This document shows positions 35,471 to 47,619 of a stretch of DNA of 64,000 nucleotides, in pieces. The DNA is from Apostichopus japonicus (Eukaryota; Echinodermata; Holothuroidea; Aspidochirotida; Stichopodidae): positions 20,335,376 to 20,399,375 of the forward strand of contig NC_092567.1 of the NCBI RefSeq assembly GCF_037975245.1. Direction: 5' to 3'. The notes under the pieces were generated by a model. That model saw only the letters and a list, made by a program, of their open reading frames with translations. It made no database searches and was not told the DNA's origin. The number at the start of each line of letters is the position of its first letter. Position 1 is the stretch's first letter. The position numbers and the translations under genes are program-made.

Positions 35471-36261
35471 GTGAGGCGATGCACCATATTAACTTTACCC
35501 TCGTACACTTTCTAGAAAAAGATCCCGTTTTGAGGGAGCCTCGTCAACCTTGCTTCATGTTATCAAAAGTGATTAGCATTTTTAAGTGGACTATGTTGAC
35601 CTACATTATTCCAGGTATCTTCAAACCTGACGATTATTTTTTGATATTTTGCTTATTAATTAAACCTATTTTCTTGCTTATTATTATTATTATTATATTT
35701 ATAATTAATATTATTGTTATTATTATTGTTGCTGTTGTTGTTGTTGCTGCTGCTGTTGTTGTTATTGTTATTTTTATTATCTTGAATACTTTGTTTAACC
35801 ATTTGGTTTGGACTTTGTTATCCAATGACAAAACTGATACAAATGCCTATCTTGTCCAACATTATCATTTGTTAAGTTTCTTTTTATTCCTAGCCAACTA
35901 TGATTGGGTGTATGTGTGTATGTATGTGACACTTGCTTGTAAACACGGTAACTCAAAAAGTTAATGGTGGATTACCTTCATACTTGGTGTGTGGATCCGT
36001 GTTTTTTGAGTACAAGAAGCCTGTTGTCTTCTGTGAAGTGCAATTGTCATTTGGGGTCAAGAGAGGTCAAAGTCTGAAAAACTTTGTGAATTGTGAACAC
36101 GATAACTAAGAAAGTACATCTGAAATTCATACATTGTATGCAGATTCAGTTTGTTGAGTACAACTATTGAAGTTGGTGGAGGTCAAAGGTCATTTGCAGT
36201 CAACATTTAAATGAAAGTCTGAAACATTTTTAAAACCCCTATATCAATGTTTATTTTGTAG

Positions 36262-36414
36262 CGGATGGACATTCTGTAGTTAATGGACGATGCTCATCAT
36301 TTGGACTCGAGCGAAGAGGACCAGACGACAGAGGACCCTCTAGTACATGAGGGAACTGCCTCGGGTTCCTCACAGAGAAAGACTGCCCTCACCACAGAGG
36401 AAATCATGGCCAAT
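36262..36414 (+). pseudogene. P450 copy exon 9 with stop codon
   Basis: Reads RMDIL then TAG, then LMDDAHHLDSSEEDQ. Length 153 bp as in the left gene. Confidence 0.9.
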
Positions 36415-36859
36415 GTAAGTGTAGAAGGATACTCTGTTGTCTCACTAATATGGGTAGCCCAAAAAAAACTAAGAAAAGAAACAAATTTTAACAGTCACCT
36501 AGTATCATCCCCAGAGTTTAGAAAGCTGCATGGTCGGTAAAATTTCTCAACATTACTTTGGTTGGTTTTTCAGCTGACCCCTCCAGACAATGGGGAGGGT
36601 TAATGTAGCAAATGAGGGTGGTTAATAAAGCAAAAGAGGAGAAAAGGAGAGGGGGGGGGGGAGTTTAGAGGAGGTTTTTGAAGTTGGTAGTTAGTAGCTT
36701 GTGCTGAAGTTAGAGTATTATAGTGACCATGGATTTAGCTGTTTAGGCATATTTGAGGCACTTCATACTACTGCCCTCTAAAAACCAGACAAGATGGTAG
36801 TTAGGTAGGGTCTGGTTTTATATTCATCCACTGACCAGCATAGATGCTTCTGTTACCTT

Positions 36860-36861
<2 letters not shown>

Positions 36862-36904
<43 letters not shown>

Positions 36905-37159
36905 TACTCTGGATCATACCAGGTCGACATTTACATTGACTTACACACTAAATTCAATCGATTTTTTCTAACCCTAACCCTGAACCGACCCTAACCGAAC
37001 CTTGTACATGAACGTTTTAGAGGAGGGAGAACATTATAAAGCTTTTTTCGAGAATAAAAAAGTTTCTTAAAATGGTCGACACTGAAATGCCGACCTAAGG
37101 TACACTGTTGACCTAAGGTACACTTTTTTACCATAAACTGTCGACCTAAGGTACATATC

Positions 37160-37245
<86 letters not shown>
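36862..37245. repeat. TA microsatellites with 'ACCTAAGGTCGACA' element
   Basis: Right-arm partner of 19,560-19,900. The TA runs are longer (to about 37,245), and the ~180-bp element seen at 19,381-19,560 is absent. Confidence 0.7.
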
Positions 37246-37248
<3 letters not shown>

Positions 37249-37530
37249 AAAAAGTAGTCTTTCCATAGACTTTAATATGTTCTTCTTTTATTTGGGATCG
37301 TAAGAGACGAGGCGTGTTCCGGCCATAAAATAAAACTGAGGCCCCAAAGAACCCTTGTAAACATAATGGCTCCCTATTTCGAGTATATGAGCAAAGAAAA
37401 GACTGCCTAGCATAACAAAGAAACATATGATTGCTTAATAATGATGACCAGCTGTGCTTGCTAATGTACACTAGTTTTTGGCTTTGATTTTTCAAAATAA
37501 CAGTTAAAGGTTATGTTACACTACTGACAC

Positions 37531-37944
37531 CATAGGAGTAGGAGCCTTATCTGATTTGGGGGGGGGGGGGGGGGCTGTACCGACTTGCCCGAAAAATATA
37601 ACCAACATATTTTGCACGCTCCGCTCGCATTCAACTTCTTAATTTGCATATCATATAGGCATGCATCGGTTATTACATCGCATGCAAATAACATACAATA
37701 ATTTCCCGTGTACCCTTCCATATTGGTTACAATTAGGATACAATTATTGGGGAAGTCGTTACAATAATGATGATGATAATAATAATATCACTTTAACCAT
37801 TGAAAAACACATTGCAAATTATTTTTCTTTCAGTAGGTGCCCGAATAATTCTCATCATATTGCCCGAATTTTCACAAAAAGTTTTGGTTGGGGAGCTGCA
37901 GCACCCCCAGCCCCCCCCCCCACCCCCTGCCTCCTACGCCTATG
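37531..37944. mobile_element. ATAGGAGTAGG element, right-arm copy
   Basis: Ends CATAGGAGTAGGAGCC and CTCCTACGCCTATG, flanked by ACTGACAC at 37,523-37,530 and 37,945-37,952. Partner of 18,642-19,052. Confidence 0.75.
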
Positions 37945-38054
37945 ACTGACACTGTATGAATTAGTCCATCAATTGTCTCTCTGTCTGCACCAATAACATC
38001 GCCCGTCTCTCCCTGCTCTAAGGAAAGACTCTTCGTCAAAATTCTGTTCTGCAG

Positions 38055-38276
38055 GCTTATGTATTTTTTTATGGCTGGCTACGAGACTACCAACACAGCC
38101 TTGTGCCTCACTTCATACCTTCTGGCCACCCACCCCGAGAAACAGGACAAACTGTTTGAAGAAGTGAAGAAGTTTGCCCCGAGAAGAGAGGATGTAAGCT
38201 ACAAGGTTCTTAGTCAGATGGAATACCTGGATTGCTTTGTTCGAGAATCGCTTCGGCTGTTTCCTCCCATCTCAGT
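38055..38276 (+). pseudogene. P450 copy exon 10 (+1 frameshift)
   Basis: 222 bp against 221 in the left gene. The difference lies in the T-run before AGYETT, so the I-helix and ExxR are out of frame with the exon start. Confidence 0.85.
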
Positions 38277-39046
38277 GTAAGTCTTTGTAACATAGTCTGC
38301 CTCTAATCAGATGAGGTTTTCGTCCCAGAGTAACAATTGGATTGCTCAGTCGGGGTGTCCCTTTTGCTTTTAACAGTTCTGTTACTTCCCATGGAGGGGG
38401 GGGGGTTAGGGGGATTATGCCTTCTTGCATGGTCTGATCATGACCATGAGAAAAGTTGCTGTAAAAACTTAAATATCATGTGTTTACTAGCTAGCCATTA
38501 TACCCAACAATTTCTGTATTCAGACTGAGTAACAAAAAAAAGGTACAGTTTGTCAAGTACTACAAGTGTCAAAACCTGAAGGTATCTGTAAAGGTGTGGC
38601 CATCTTCCCACTCTCAGGCTGTAAACGCAATAACACAAAACCGGATCGATATTTGTTTGATATAAAAAAAAAATTGCGAAGTTTCTTCGGATGGTTGAAA
38701 TTTGAAAAGTAGAGGGTTTTGACAATTAAATAGCCTAGTCATGGGGGCTTCTTAAGTTGCTTGTATAAGATTTTCAGCAACTTAATAAGTTTTCTGTTTT
38801 TATTTGTCTTTGATACACTATGTTTCCTTTGTCTGTACCTGTTTTGTTCTGTTATTAATGCTAAGTTTGACAAGCTTTTTTCCTAATAAGTTATTTTTTT
38901 TTTTTTTTTATTATTATTTTTTTTTTTTAAACATTTTTGTGCATGTCATGGCAGTGTTATTGCCAAAAGTATGAATGAACGAATCGAAAACAGTTCCGTA
39001 AGTTTTTATTAATTTTATTAATATTTTTACACACAAAAATTGGCAG

Positions 39047-39187
39047 GTTGGATCGCATCAATGACAAAAGTGATATCGTCATCAAGAATCTCCTGATCCC
39101 CAAGGGATTCCGGATCTTGGTTCCTATTTACGCCATTCACCACGATCCAGAAATATGGGAGGATCCGGAAGAATTCCAACCAGAAAG
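39047..39187 (+). pseudogene. P450 copy exon 11
   Basis: Reads IPKGFRILVPIYAIHHDP and EFQPER, intact with both splice sites. The next exon it needs is missing. Confidence 0.85.
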
Positions 39188-39229
39188 GTTCTGCCAACAT
39201 CTTACCCTTTTTTCCCTCCACATTTCTGT

Positions 39230-39510
39230 CTTTGTCCATCTCTAGTTTCCTCACTGCCCACCTTCCCTTAATCCTCTCTTTGTCCCTCTACAGTTTATCT
39301 CCTACCTCCCCTCTTACCCCTGTTGGTTTCTTTCCTCTCTCCATCCCTTGTCTACCAATCCTCTTACAAACTTTCTCTTTTGTGTTCACCCTGCTAATTA
39401 ACCTGTCTGTATTTCTCTGTGTGTATTTGTCCCTCCTGTTACTGTAACTTGGTCATTCAGCCTCTGAAGAAGATCCTGCAATGATCGAAACGTCAGGCCC
39501 TTTTCACTTT
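39230..39510 (+). repeat. Penelope-like 3' repeat with hammerhead-like core
   Basis: Pyrimidine-rich run, then CTGAAGA (39,464-39,470), GATC (39,472-39,475), GATC (39,483-39,486), GAAAC and GTC. Flanks GCCT/AGGC can form a 4-bp stem I. No coding part remains. Confidence 0.45.
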
Positions 39511-41677
39511 TAAACATCCCATCAGGAAATTATAGCCCTTCACAACCAGTTTTTGTGTCCGGTAGTTCTTATCTATTGCCGCCCTCTGGTTGAAAACTGG
39601 ACCAACTTGAGCCAAATTCTGTTATTGATGAGGGCACAAAACTCGAAACAATCATCACTGGGTTGTGTGTGATAGAGTGAACGGCAATGAAGTAGTCCCC
39701 CGAAACAGCTCACACATATCTGATTCCATTTGGGAGATATCCAAAGTTTAATGTTTACTCACACACATGTAGGCCATCAGCTGAAGCTCAAAATGTGGCT
39801 GTAAAATCAGTTTCGTTCCAGCAACACCGGGTCTAGACTTTTAATGCATTTTTGGGTAGTTTAATGCATCACAAACATCATATCAAAAGTTCTCCAAAAA
39901 ATTTCCTGCAGTATTTTTGTAAGAAACCCTTGAAATTGGGTATGTTATGTAGACATTACGTGCTACGATGCTATGTATTAGGAACACATGTGCTAACGTT
40001 AGATTTGGTACAGTGGTGCATACATACCACTCTTTTCTTATATGTTAAATTACGACTGATATTTTTTTTGTATAATAGTTGGGTCAGGGTTACAAGAATG
40101 GTGGAAGAGGATTCTGGTCTAAGGGTCAGTGAGGGTTGTTTTCAGGCATTACAAGTTGTGCCCCCCCCCCTCCATTTTCGCCAAAATGGTAAAAAATCAC
40201 ATTTTCAATTTTGAAATATGAAATACAATTTTTGCACATTATAACTTAAGGGTTTTAATTATAAAAATGTACCACTTTTAATAAACTCAGATATAATGCT
40301 TTGTAATAAATCAAATATTTTTAAATTTTCCCCCTATGTTATGAATGCATTTTCGTCTGTGCATGTATGCGTAAATATACACATATAATGAAAAGTTCCT
40401 CTCCATAATTGTTACACTCCCCATCCAAACTGTTTTACAAATGCGACCCCCTCCCCCTCTACTTTACATGTAGCTAAATCCCTAGTTACAATGAGATGTA
40501 CCAATGCCCCAAGACCAGTGAGCTATTTCTTTTGTATAAATCAATGTATAAGTTGGCACACTAAGACGTCATGGCATATCGTAGATGTGAAATAAAGTTA
40601 TAGTCGGTATATATCCGTTACCTTAGTACTCTTTCTACAGTCTTCTGCAAAACTAGGTACTTTCTCCTTGTTACTGAAACGACATGTTTATAATTCGTAT
40701 TCCTGCAAAAAGAGTTTCCAAGGGAGTTAACGTATAAAAGAAAAGATCGACAAGGTTGCGAATGGTATTTTGAATAATAATAGTTCTATATTCTACAAAT
40801 AATATGAATAATAAAGGTGAATGGTACAAATAAGTGAATAACGAAGACAGTTAACTTAAGCCCCAGATAGAAAGAAATAATGTATCTATTAAGACTGGGT
40901 CGATACACTCAATGGTGTAGTAGAGCTGGGCCTTTGCGATGATTCAAGATACAGGTTCTTCATCAAAAGGCGCGGCGCGGAATTAATAAGTGATTAAAAG
41001 TTCATCCAAGGACAGTTGTACTAGTCTTAAAAGTATCCACTTCAATTCACTGCATGGTAGTCAGATATGGTATGGAAAAGGGAAAGTCTATTCCGTAGTA
41101 GAGGTGAAGATAATTAGATGAAATAAAAGTCACTAAAGACTTGAATATCCTTCAGTCAAAACTTGAACAGATGCACAGAACATATTAACAATATGAAAAA
41201 AACAGGTAACGAAATGTTACGGCAAACAATAAAGAACCGTGATATTGGAACAGGGTCAGGGGATATGTGAATATGCAAGAGGTAAAGCATGCCCATAACA
41301 CCCTCCTCCCCCCTCCCCTCCCCTCTCAAAAAAAAGTGTGATTTGAAGAAAATGTGGATATTTATCAAAGGTGTCTGGTAGGTAGGGTAATCTACGTAAA
41401 ACTACTAATAGCTAAAATGAATATATGAATAAGATCATGTTTTCTGGTTCCTTTAAACTCTGGGGAACAAAATAATGACAACATGACTTTGAAAAAGTTA
41501 ACCCTCTTCACAAACTTCAAACTTGATTAAAATTTCAGACTAAGATATCAAGATTTAACACCATCACAGTTCATCCTCCAAATCATCTTCCCCTGCATCA
41601 ACAATCTCAACATCTTCTTGGAAGTTGCTGCAATTTCTATATTTACATAGGTCTGTACACGGTAGTTGTGCATTCAT

Positions 41678-41962
41678 TCAGGAACATCTTCCTTTAAGAC
41701 ATTTGCCGACTCTACAGCTACTGCTGACACACTGAAGCAAAACATCTGGGTCAGGTGGCTTCGTCATCCAAGTGATTATAAGGTCATCATTTTCAAGTTT
41801 CCATCCATGTCCCTCTGGTGAGAGTGCATCAATCCTTTGCTGCAATGCCCTACTGTGAATAGCAGCCTGGTTGGTGCAGCGCTTAACATGCTGGATCAGA
41901 GCATCTTTTGTTGGTGGTAAACTCTGCTCTGAGGAGGAGATGAACAGAACACCTTGTACCAT
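41678..41962 (-). pseudogene. Element-borne gene fragment ('EGHGW...W' and Cys-rich)
   Basis: Reads DALIQHVKRCTNQAA, then SPEGHGWKLENDDLIITWM, then a cysteine cluster. I recognise this segment from multicopy predicted proteins of marine invertebrates, where it precedes a CXC-like cysteine region. Here it stops early. It lies inside the 4 kb element, so it is likely part of that repeat family, not a host gene. Confidence 0.45.
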
Positions 41963-42980
41963 GAAATTGGATATTTTTGAGTCTCACATTTTATGATGGG
42001 GTACCAATATAATTACAATTCAGCTAGACATATGTTGCAAATTACTTTAATAATTTCAATGGAAAGATTAACCTGATATTGCATCTCAAAGCGTTTAGAG
42101 AATTTTTTAATTTTCCTTGGGGGAGGACCCCCATATTCCAAAAGTCCTAGATCCACCCCTGAACACTCAATGAAGCACACATTGAAGAGAGTACTTTACC
42201 TTTCAAGATCTGTATGTCTTCCTTGTCAAGAATTGTATCTAGTTTCTTCAACATAGAGAGTGGTACCTCACTTCAATGGCAACATGGTCTTTTCCTCTAA
42301 TATTCATAAAATCTGGGCTCATCTTTTTTCCGCTCTGCTGCTTGTCGCAGCAATACCTTAATAAAATGAAATAAAAAAAGCAAATTGTTTTGCATTTTCT
42401 GTTGATCAAAATGTAAGTTTGAACAAATAAGAACTAAGACAATTTTATTTATATACCATGTGATCTGTTCATCTTCTATGGACAAACAAAGACACATTCA
42501 AATTTTGCAAACCAGTGTCATGCAAAAGAGAATTAAAACAGGCTTTTTTTGACAGTACAGTACATTATCTCTTAATGTTATGGTTTAAATTATACAATGG
42601 TAGATTATATCTGTTACTAATAATAAAGGAGACAGATACTTGTTCATTTTGGTAAAGCTAGACAGGCTGACCATAAGACCTTGCAAACCTAACCTTATTG
42701 CACCTTTGTTACACTTATATTTCTAACTAATATAATATCTCTATCATTCAAATAAAGGGCCACAGTAAGAAAACTATGAAGCCTGTATTTAACACTTAGG
42801 CTAGTGCCCAGATGGAGAATTTGAAACAAATTTCCATTCCTACCACCATATAACAAAACAAATCAGATGACCATGCCACTAATGATATTATGTTCAGGTC
42901 CAACACTGTGCCCTTTGACTTGGATTATATCCCTTAAGAGCTACTGATCTTGCATTATGCAACTTCTCTTAACACTTCAA

Positions 42981-43508
42981 CTATGCCACAGAAGTACAAG
43001 TAGAGTCGTGTAGTATGCTTAGGCTTACCTCCATCGAAGTCTCTGCCTGCTGCAGCTTGTCCCGTTTGCAACGCCTAGTAATGTATTGTTTCTTTTCCCA
43101 CATATAATAAATTGAACAGGCAATACACCAGAGCTTCTGCTTGGTTTCCTCGATCTTTTCCGTCAATTCTTCGTTTAAAATCATATGGGGTCTCCTCTGG
43201 AACTGTCCGTTTTCTTGCAGCAATGTGCTTGCTATCAATGAACCGCCTGTAACACTTATCGTGGAACCCCATCATACTATGCTGTTGAACACACGCTTGA
43301 TCGTAGTAGGCCATGGAGTAATCAGTAGTACGGCGATATCACTGTCTCCGCCGCTGAGATTAAGCCAATCTTTAGCGCAGGAAGTAACTTTAGTCCATCG
43401 TTTATTCGTCAGTGCCTTGAATGCTTCAAATTTTACAGATTCAATGTGCACTGAGCACTGTAGATTTCCGTGTGTCGGAGACTGACTAGCGCCCGTAGGA
43501 GCCGCCAT
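42981..43508 (-). pseudogene. Element-borne gene fragment, frameshifted N-terminal part
   Basis: Starts MAAPTGASQSPTHGN and runs to SGGDSDIA. It continues in a second frame (MMGFHDKCYRRFIDSKHIAA) and then a third (MILNEELTEKIEETKQKLWC). At least two frameshifts are needed to read it through. Probably the 5' part of the same gene as 41,678-41,962. Confidence 0.45.
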
Positions 43509-43911
43509 GTTTGTTGTTTTCTACAAAGATTGCACACAGAACTCATGGTTCATTGGACAATTCATATCACATGGTACAGATATCTCACTGGCGCACAACT
43601 TTTGAACGTAAAACGGCAAGTTTCTTAACATACGCAATAAAAAATATAGTTCGATCTTTCGAGCGGAATTGCAAAAAAACTGCAGGAAAGTACATGGAGA
43701 ACTTTTGGATCATTAATCTTAATTAATTTATGTATTCAATGCTGTAGAGAAATTTTAGACCCGCAGTTGCTGGAACGAAACAAGCGAATTTCGACATTCA
43801 GCTGATGGCCTAATGTCTGAAAACTCACTCATCAGACGGAATCATGTTTTCTGTTTGTTTTTTCCTTCATTTGATTAGAATGTTTATTTTCCTGTCCTCT
43901 AGATGGGTTTT

Positions 43912-44220
43912 AATAATATAATAATAATAATATTGAAGATTTATAAAGCGCAGACATATCCACCGATAACGGTGCTCAAGGCGCATCACAATATTACCCT
44001 GGTCAACGATAACATGCCAAACATAGAGACAATCCCCTCACGCGGCAGCAGCTAAACAGCGCCCAGTTGACAGTTTTATCTCACAGGTCCCCATTTTTAC
44101 ACCTGGGTGAAGAGAGGCATTGGAGATAAAGTGCCTTGCCCAAGAACACAACGCAATGATCTGGCCAAGACTCGAACCTGCAATCCTTAGATCACAAGTC
44201 CACTGCCTTAACCACTTGAC
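43912..44220 (-). mobile_element. tRNA-derived SINE
   Basis: On the minus strand it begins CAAGTGGTTAAGGCAGTGG (A-box region) and has GGTTCGAGTC (B box, 44,178-44,169). It ends GCGCTTTATAAATCTTCAAT and an ATT repeat. Full-length, about 309 bp. The left arm near 16,365 is uninterrupted at this point, so this copy inserted after the arms separated. Confidence 0.85.
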
Positions 44221-44489
44221 ATTTTGCAAATGCTGACTCTGTAACCTATTCATTCATCCCTCAATTGACATGACCTAATATTGGAATTGGTTTTAGCATC
44301 AACACTGAAGGGGATGGGAGGGGGGTGGGGGAGGGTGGCAGCAGTGTGTCTGCTACCTACACTGCCATGTTATATAAATGTGGGTGGGTTCAGCTCAGTC
44401 AAACTTGTTTTATTGCTTGCCCAAACAATCTGATGTTTCCGGGAAACTGCATGACTTAAAAGTGATTTATAACTGGTAGAGTACATTGC

Positions 44490-44870
44490 TCGAGTTAAAG
44501 CAGCATTTTGAGTTTTGATGCCGTTTTCCACTTTATTGACAAGTACATCAAGTTTTTTACATATACCAATCACAAAACAGCAAACTAAGATATTAGCCAG
44601 GTTTTTCCCTGCCAAAAGCGTTAATTGGCGAGTAATTAAGGACATTTGCAGATAATGAGAAAAGTGTCCACCGACAAATTCCACATTTTGTATTAATCGC
44701 ATACAGTTCCTCCAACCCACTAGTTTGAATCCAACCAATCAGAGATGCATGTTGTATTACGTATTGGCCAATGACGTTTGTAGCTTTTAAATATTCATAT
44801 TATGGGCGTTTATTTGGATCCCAACGGAAAATATCTTCGAGAAAAGCAAAGTTGAAAGTTGTAAATTTAT
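44490..44870. other. Right-arm-only filler sequence
   Basis: Stands where the left arm has 12,861-16,065. I see no gene, tRNA-like box or clear terminal repeat in it. Confidence 0.5.
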
Positions 44871-45623
44871 TCTATGATATTGCGATGGAGATTGCCTTAA
44901 CAAAGCCCTAATCTTGACATGGAAGAGCAGAATACAAGCATTTAGTTTCCAATGCACGCAGTTCTTGGTTTTAGATTTCTTTGGTTGAAAAGTGCGAAAT
45001 CATATCCTTGGGGGGGGGGGGGGGGTCAATAGGAGCGGGTGGATATGCCCGTTGCCATTTGAAGAAAATTTTGGAACTTTTAAAGAGGGCTACATACCAT
45101 GGTGGCATATATTCACAACGTGGATTAAGCACAGTGTAAAATGTCCTAAAACTTTCATTTATAACCAGATTTTTTTCTTTGAGCCTTTTTGTTGCAAATT
45201 TTAAATCCTCCTGACAGATTGAGGTAGGAGCATGGATCTTTTACAGTGTGGCTGGAGGCAGATCAATATTCCAACAGAGAAGAAAGTGTGGTCTTGGGGG
45301 TCGTTAACGCTGACATCGATGTAGTGAAAAAAATCTTAAAGCCAAGACCTCAAATGATGCATTCTTTCAGTTAGGTCTATAATTAAGTCAAAGTGCCAGA
45401 TTATCCCAATAATTTTTGTAAGAAAAAAAAGTCATGCAACTGAACACTTTTCCAGGCATTGATGAAGAAGGTACATCTACCCCCCCCCCCCCCTCTCCAC
45501 ACATGTATCAAGGTCAACTCAAAATATAAATGGATATTGCAGCTTGGAATGTAGTCATTGCTTGACCTGGACTAAATCTAAAAACTAAATGTCTTTATTT
45601 TTATCCTTTTTCTCTTTTCACAG

Positions 45624-45722
45624 ATTCCTCCAGTCCTTAATGCAAGAAGTCCCTTCCTCTGCCCCAAAAATGGAGTCAAACTTCAACTCGTTACGAGGGA
45701 AACCACTGATAGCAACATATAA
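45624..45722 (+). pseudogene. P450 copy exon 13
   Basis: Reads IPPVLNARSPFLCPKNGVKL and ends SNI with TAA; 99 bp as in the left gene. Confidence 0.85.
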
Positions 45723-46375
45723 AATCGTAGAGATTGGACAAAATGAGCAAAGAGTCGCTTTTATCGATGATGGCTCGGATCTCTCAGGACCTGCATGTTG
45801 ATTCTGGTGTCATGTTATAAAATTTGTAGAACGGTCGTCCTTTAAATGTTAACATCAACAAACCTGCACCGAGGAGAAGATATCTACCGTATCACAAATT
45901 TGGGCTTCAGAGGAGCATCACGAATTTGTTAACGTTGAATATTTTGAATACGTCAATAGATATTATATTGAGACATATTAGCACTCATTATTTCCGTTCC
46001 ACCCCCACCCCACCCCCCCCCCCCCGATACAGTATATGAAACTTGTTTTGGCAAACCTCTACAAACCTGTATCACTCTTAATACTCAGTTCGGCCAAATC
46101 ACAGTTTGTGAAAAACTTCAAACTCTCTTTAACTCCAGAGGCTGGTTTGGTGCCTGTGATGGGAATAGCTTTAGTTTAGAAAATGACTTCAATGCTAAGT
46201 TTATCTATAAAAAAAAATGTGGAAATTTACCGTAGAGGGTTGCTGCCCACACTGGACAACTTTAGTCAAAGTGTAGCAATACTGTAGCATATTGTTGTAT
46301 GTTGCATTAATAACCCAGTATGTAGTATATGTGACTTGGAAAGGTGTGCACTTTTCTTATAGTCCAATGTGGATG

Positions 46376-47104
46376 TGTCTTAGACAAAGTGGATGTGACC
46401 TACGTCAAGGTGTAGGTGATTTAGTCAAGGCGTACGTGTCTTAGCCAAGGGGTGTATGTGTCTTAGCCAGGTGTATGTGTATTAACCAAGGTGTATGTGT
46501 CTTAGCCAAGGTGTATGTGTTTTAGGTGAGTTGTGTCTTAACCAACGGGTGTAGGTGTCTTAGCCAAGGTGTATGTGTGTTAACCAAGGTGTATGTGTCT
46601 TAGCCAAGGTGTATGTGTCTTAGGTGAGTTGTGTCTTAACCAAGGGGTGTATGTGTCTTAGCCAAGGTGTATGTGTGTTAACCTAGGTGTATGTGTCTTA
46701 GGTGAGTTGTGTCTTAGTCAGGGTGTATGTGTCTTAGGTGAGTTGTGTCTTAGCCAAGGTGTATGTGTCTTAGCCAAGAAGTATATGTCTTAGGTGGGTT
46801 GTGTCTTAGCCAAGGTGTATGTGTCTTAGGTGAGTTGTGTCTTAGCCAAGGTGTATGTGTCTTAGCCAAGAAGTATATGTCTTAGGTGAGTTGTGTTTTA
46901 GCAAAGGTGTATGTGTCTTAGGAGATTTGTGTCTTAGCCAAGGTGTATATGTCTTAGCCAAGGTGTATGTGTCTTAGGTGAGTTGTGTCTTAGCCAAGGT
47001 GTATGTGTCTTAGCCAAGGAGTATGTGTCTTAGGTGAGTTGTGTCTCAGCCAAGATGTGCGTGTCTAATAAGCAATCATGTTTATGTCTATGTGTCTTAG
47101 TCAC
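46376..47104. repeat. Minisatellite, right-arm copy (expanded)
   Basis: Units built from GTGTATGTGTCTTAGCCAAG and GTGAGTTGTGTCTTA. About 730 bp, against about 395 bp in the left arm. Confidence 0.9.
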
Positions 47105-47619
47105 AACAGAGACCGATTCTGACATTCAATCTGTATGAAAAGACATTTTTTTTTCAATTTGTAATATATTTTGGTGATCAGTGTAATTGGATCTGATAAA
47201 CAGTCATCATGAATGGTCATTGTTTTTATTTTTTAAACAAACATTCTTGTAGAAAAACGATATATATTTAAATAATAATGCAAACTGGTTAACATTCCAG
47301 AAAATATTTTACCTCATATTTAATTTTACTGTACAATTGATGATTTTTTTTTTTTTTTTTGTCTTACAACAATTGTCACATCAGTCATTTCCAGGAATTT
47401 TTTTTTTTTTCAAAATCTTGTTCAAGAGAATAATAAATAAAGAGATCCGAAGGAAAATGAGTTATTGATGTAATTTGTCGTTTTTTTTTTATGATTTTTA
47501 TTATTGTCATCTTTAATGAGGGTAGTCCTACTCAGTGCAGAAAAATTACAACCAAGCACCCCTCATCCCTAAACCACCAGAATGCAAAAATTCATTGAGG
47601 TTTCGATGACCTCAATGCA

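Larger units (their letters stand above)
39771..43812. mobile_element. ~4 kb DNA-transposon-like element, right arm only
   Basis: The left end AGGCCATCAGCTGA is matched by TCAGCTGATGGCCT at 43,799-43,812. Similarity continues inward (TTTCGTTCCAGCAAC...GGGTCTA), giving an imperfect terminal inverted repeat of about 65 bp. The target duplication is unclear (TA, or ATGT). The left arm has an empty site here. Inside are minus-strand gene fragments but no recognisable transposase. Confidence 0.65.
34230..45722 (+). pseudogene. P450 partial copy, disabled (exons 7-11 and 13)
   Basis: Exon matches are 34230-34353, 35343-35470, 36262-36414, 38055-38276, 39047-39187 and 45624-45722. Exons 1-6 are missing because the arm ends first. 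Exon 12 with the haem cysteine is deleted. Exon 7 has lost 25 bp, which shifts the frame. Exon 9 has TAG where the left copy has CAG (36,277-36,279). Exon 10 has one extra base in its T-run. A ~4 kb transposon and a SINE sit between exons 11 and 13. Splice sites are still recognisable, so decay is fairly recent. If the two arms are alleles, this would instead be a null haplotype. Confidence 0.9.

Noticed and set aside
35634-35964. Ile/Val-rich open frames
   Set aside because: Result of a TTATTG/TTGTTG simple repeat in a P450 intron.
44160-44220. A genuine tRNA gene
   Set aside because: The A and B boxes are there, but the rest does not fold as a full tRNA and is followed by a SINE body and ATT tail.
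46376-47104. Possible CRISPR-like repeat array
   Set aside because: Repeats are contiguous without unique spacers, and the host is eukaryotic. It is a minisatellite.
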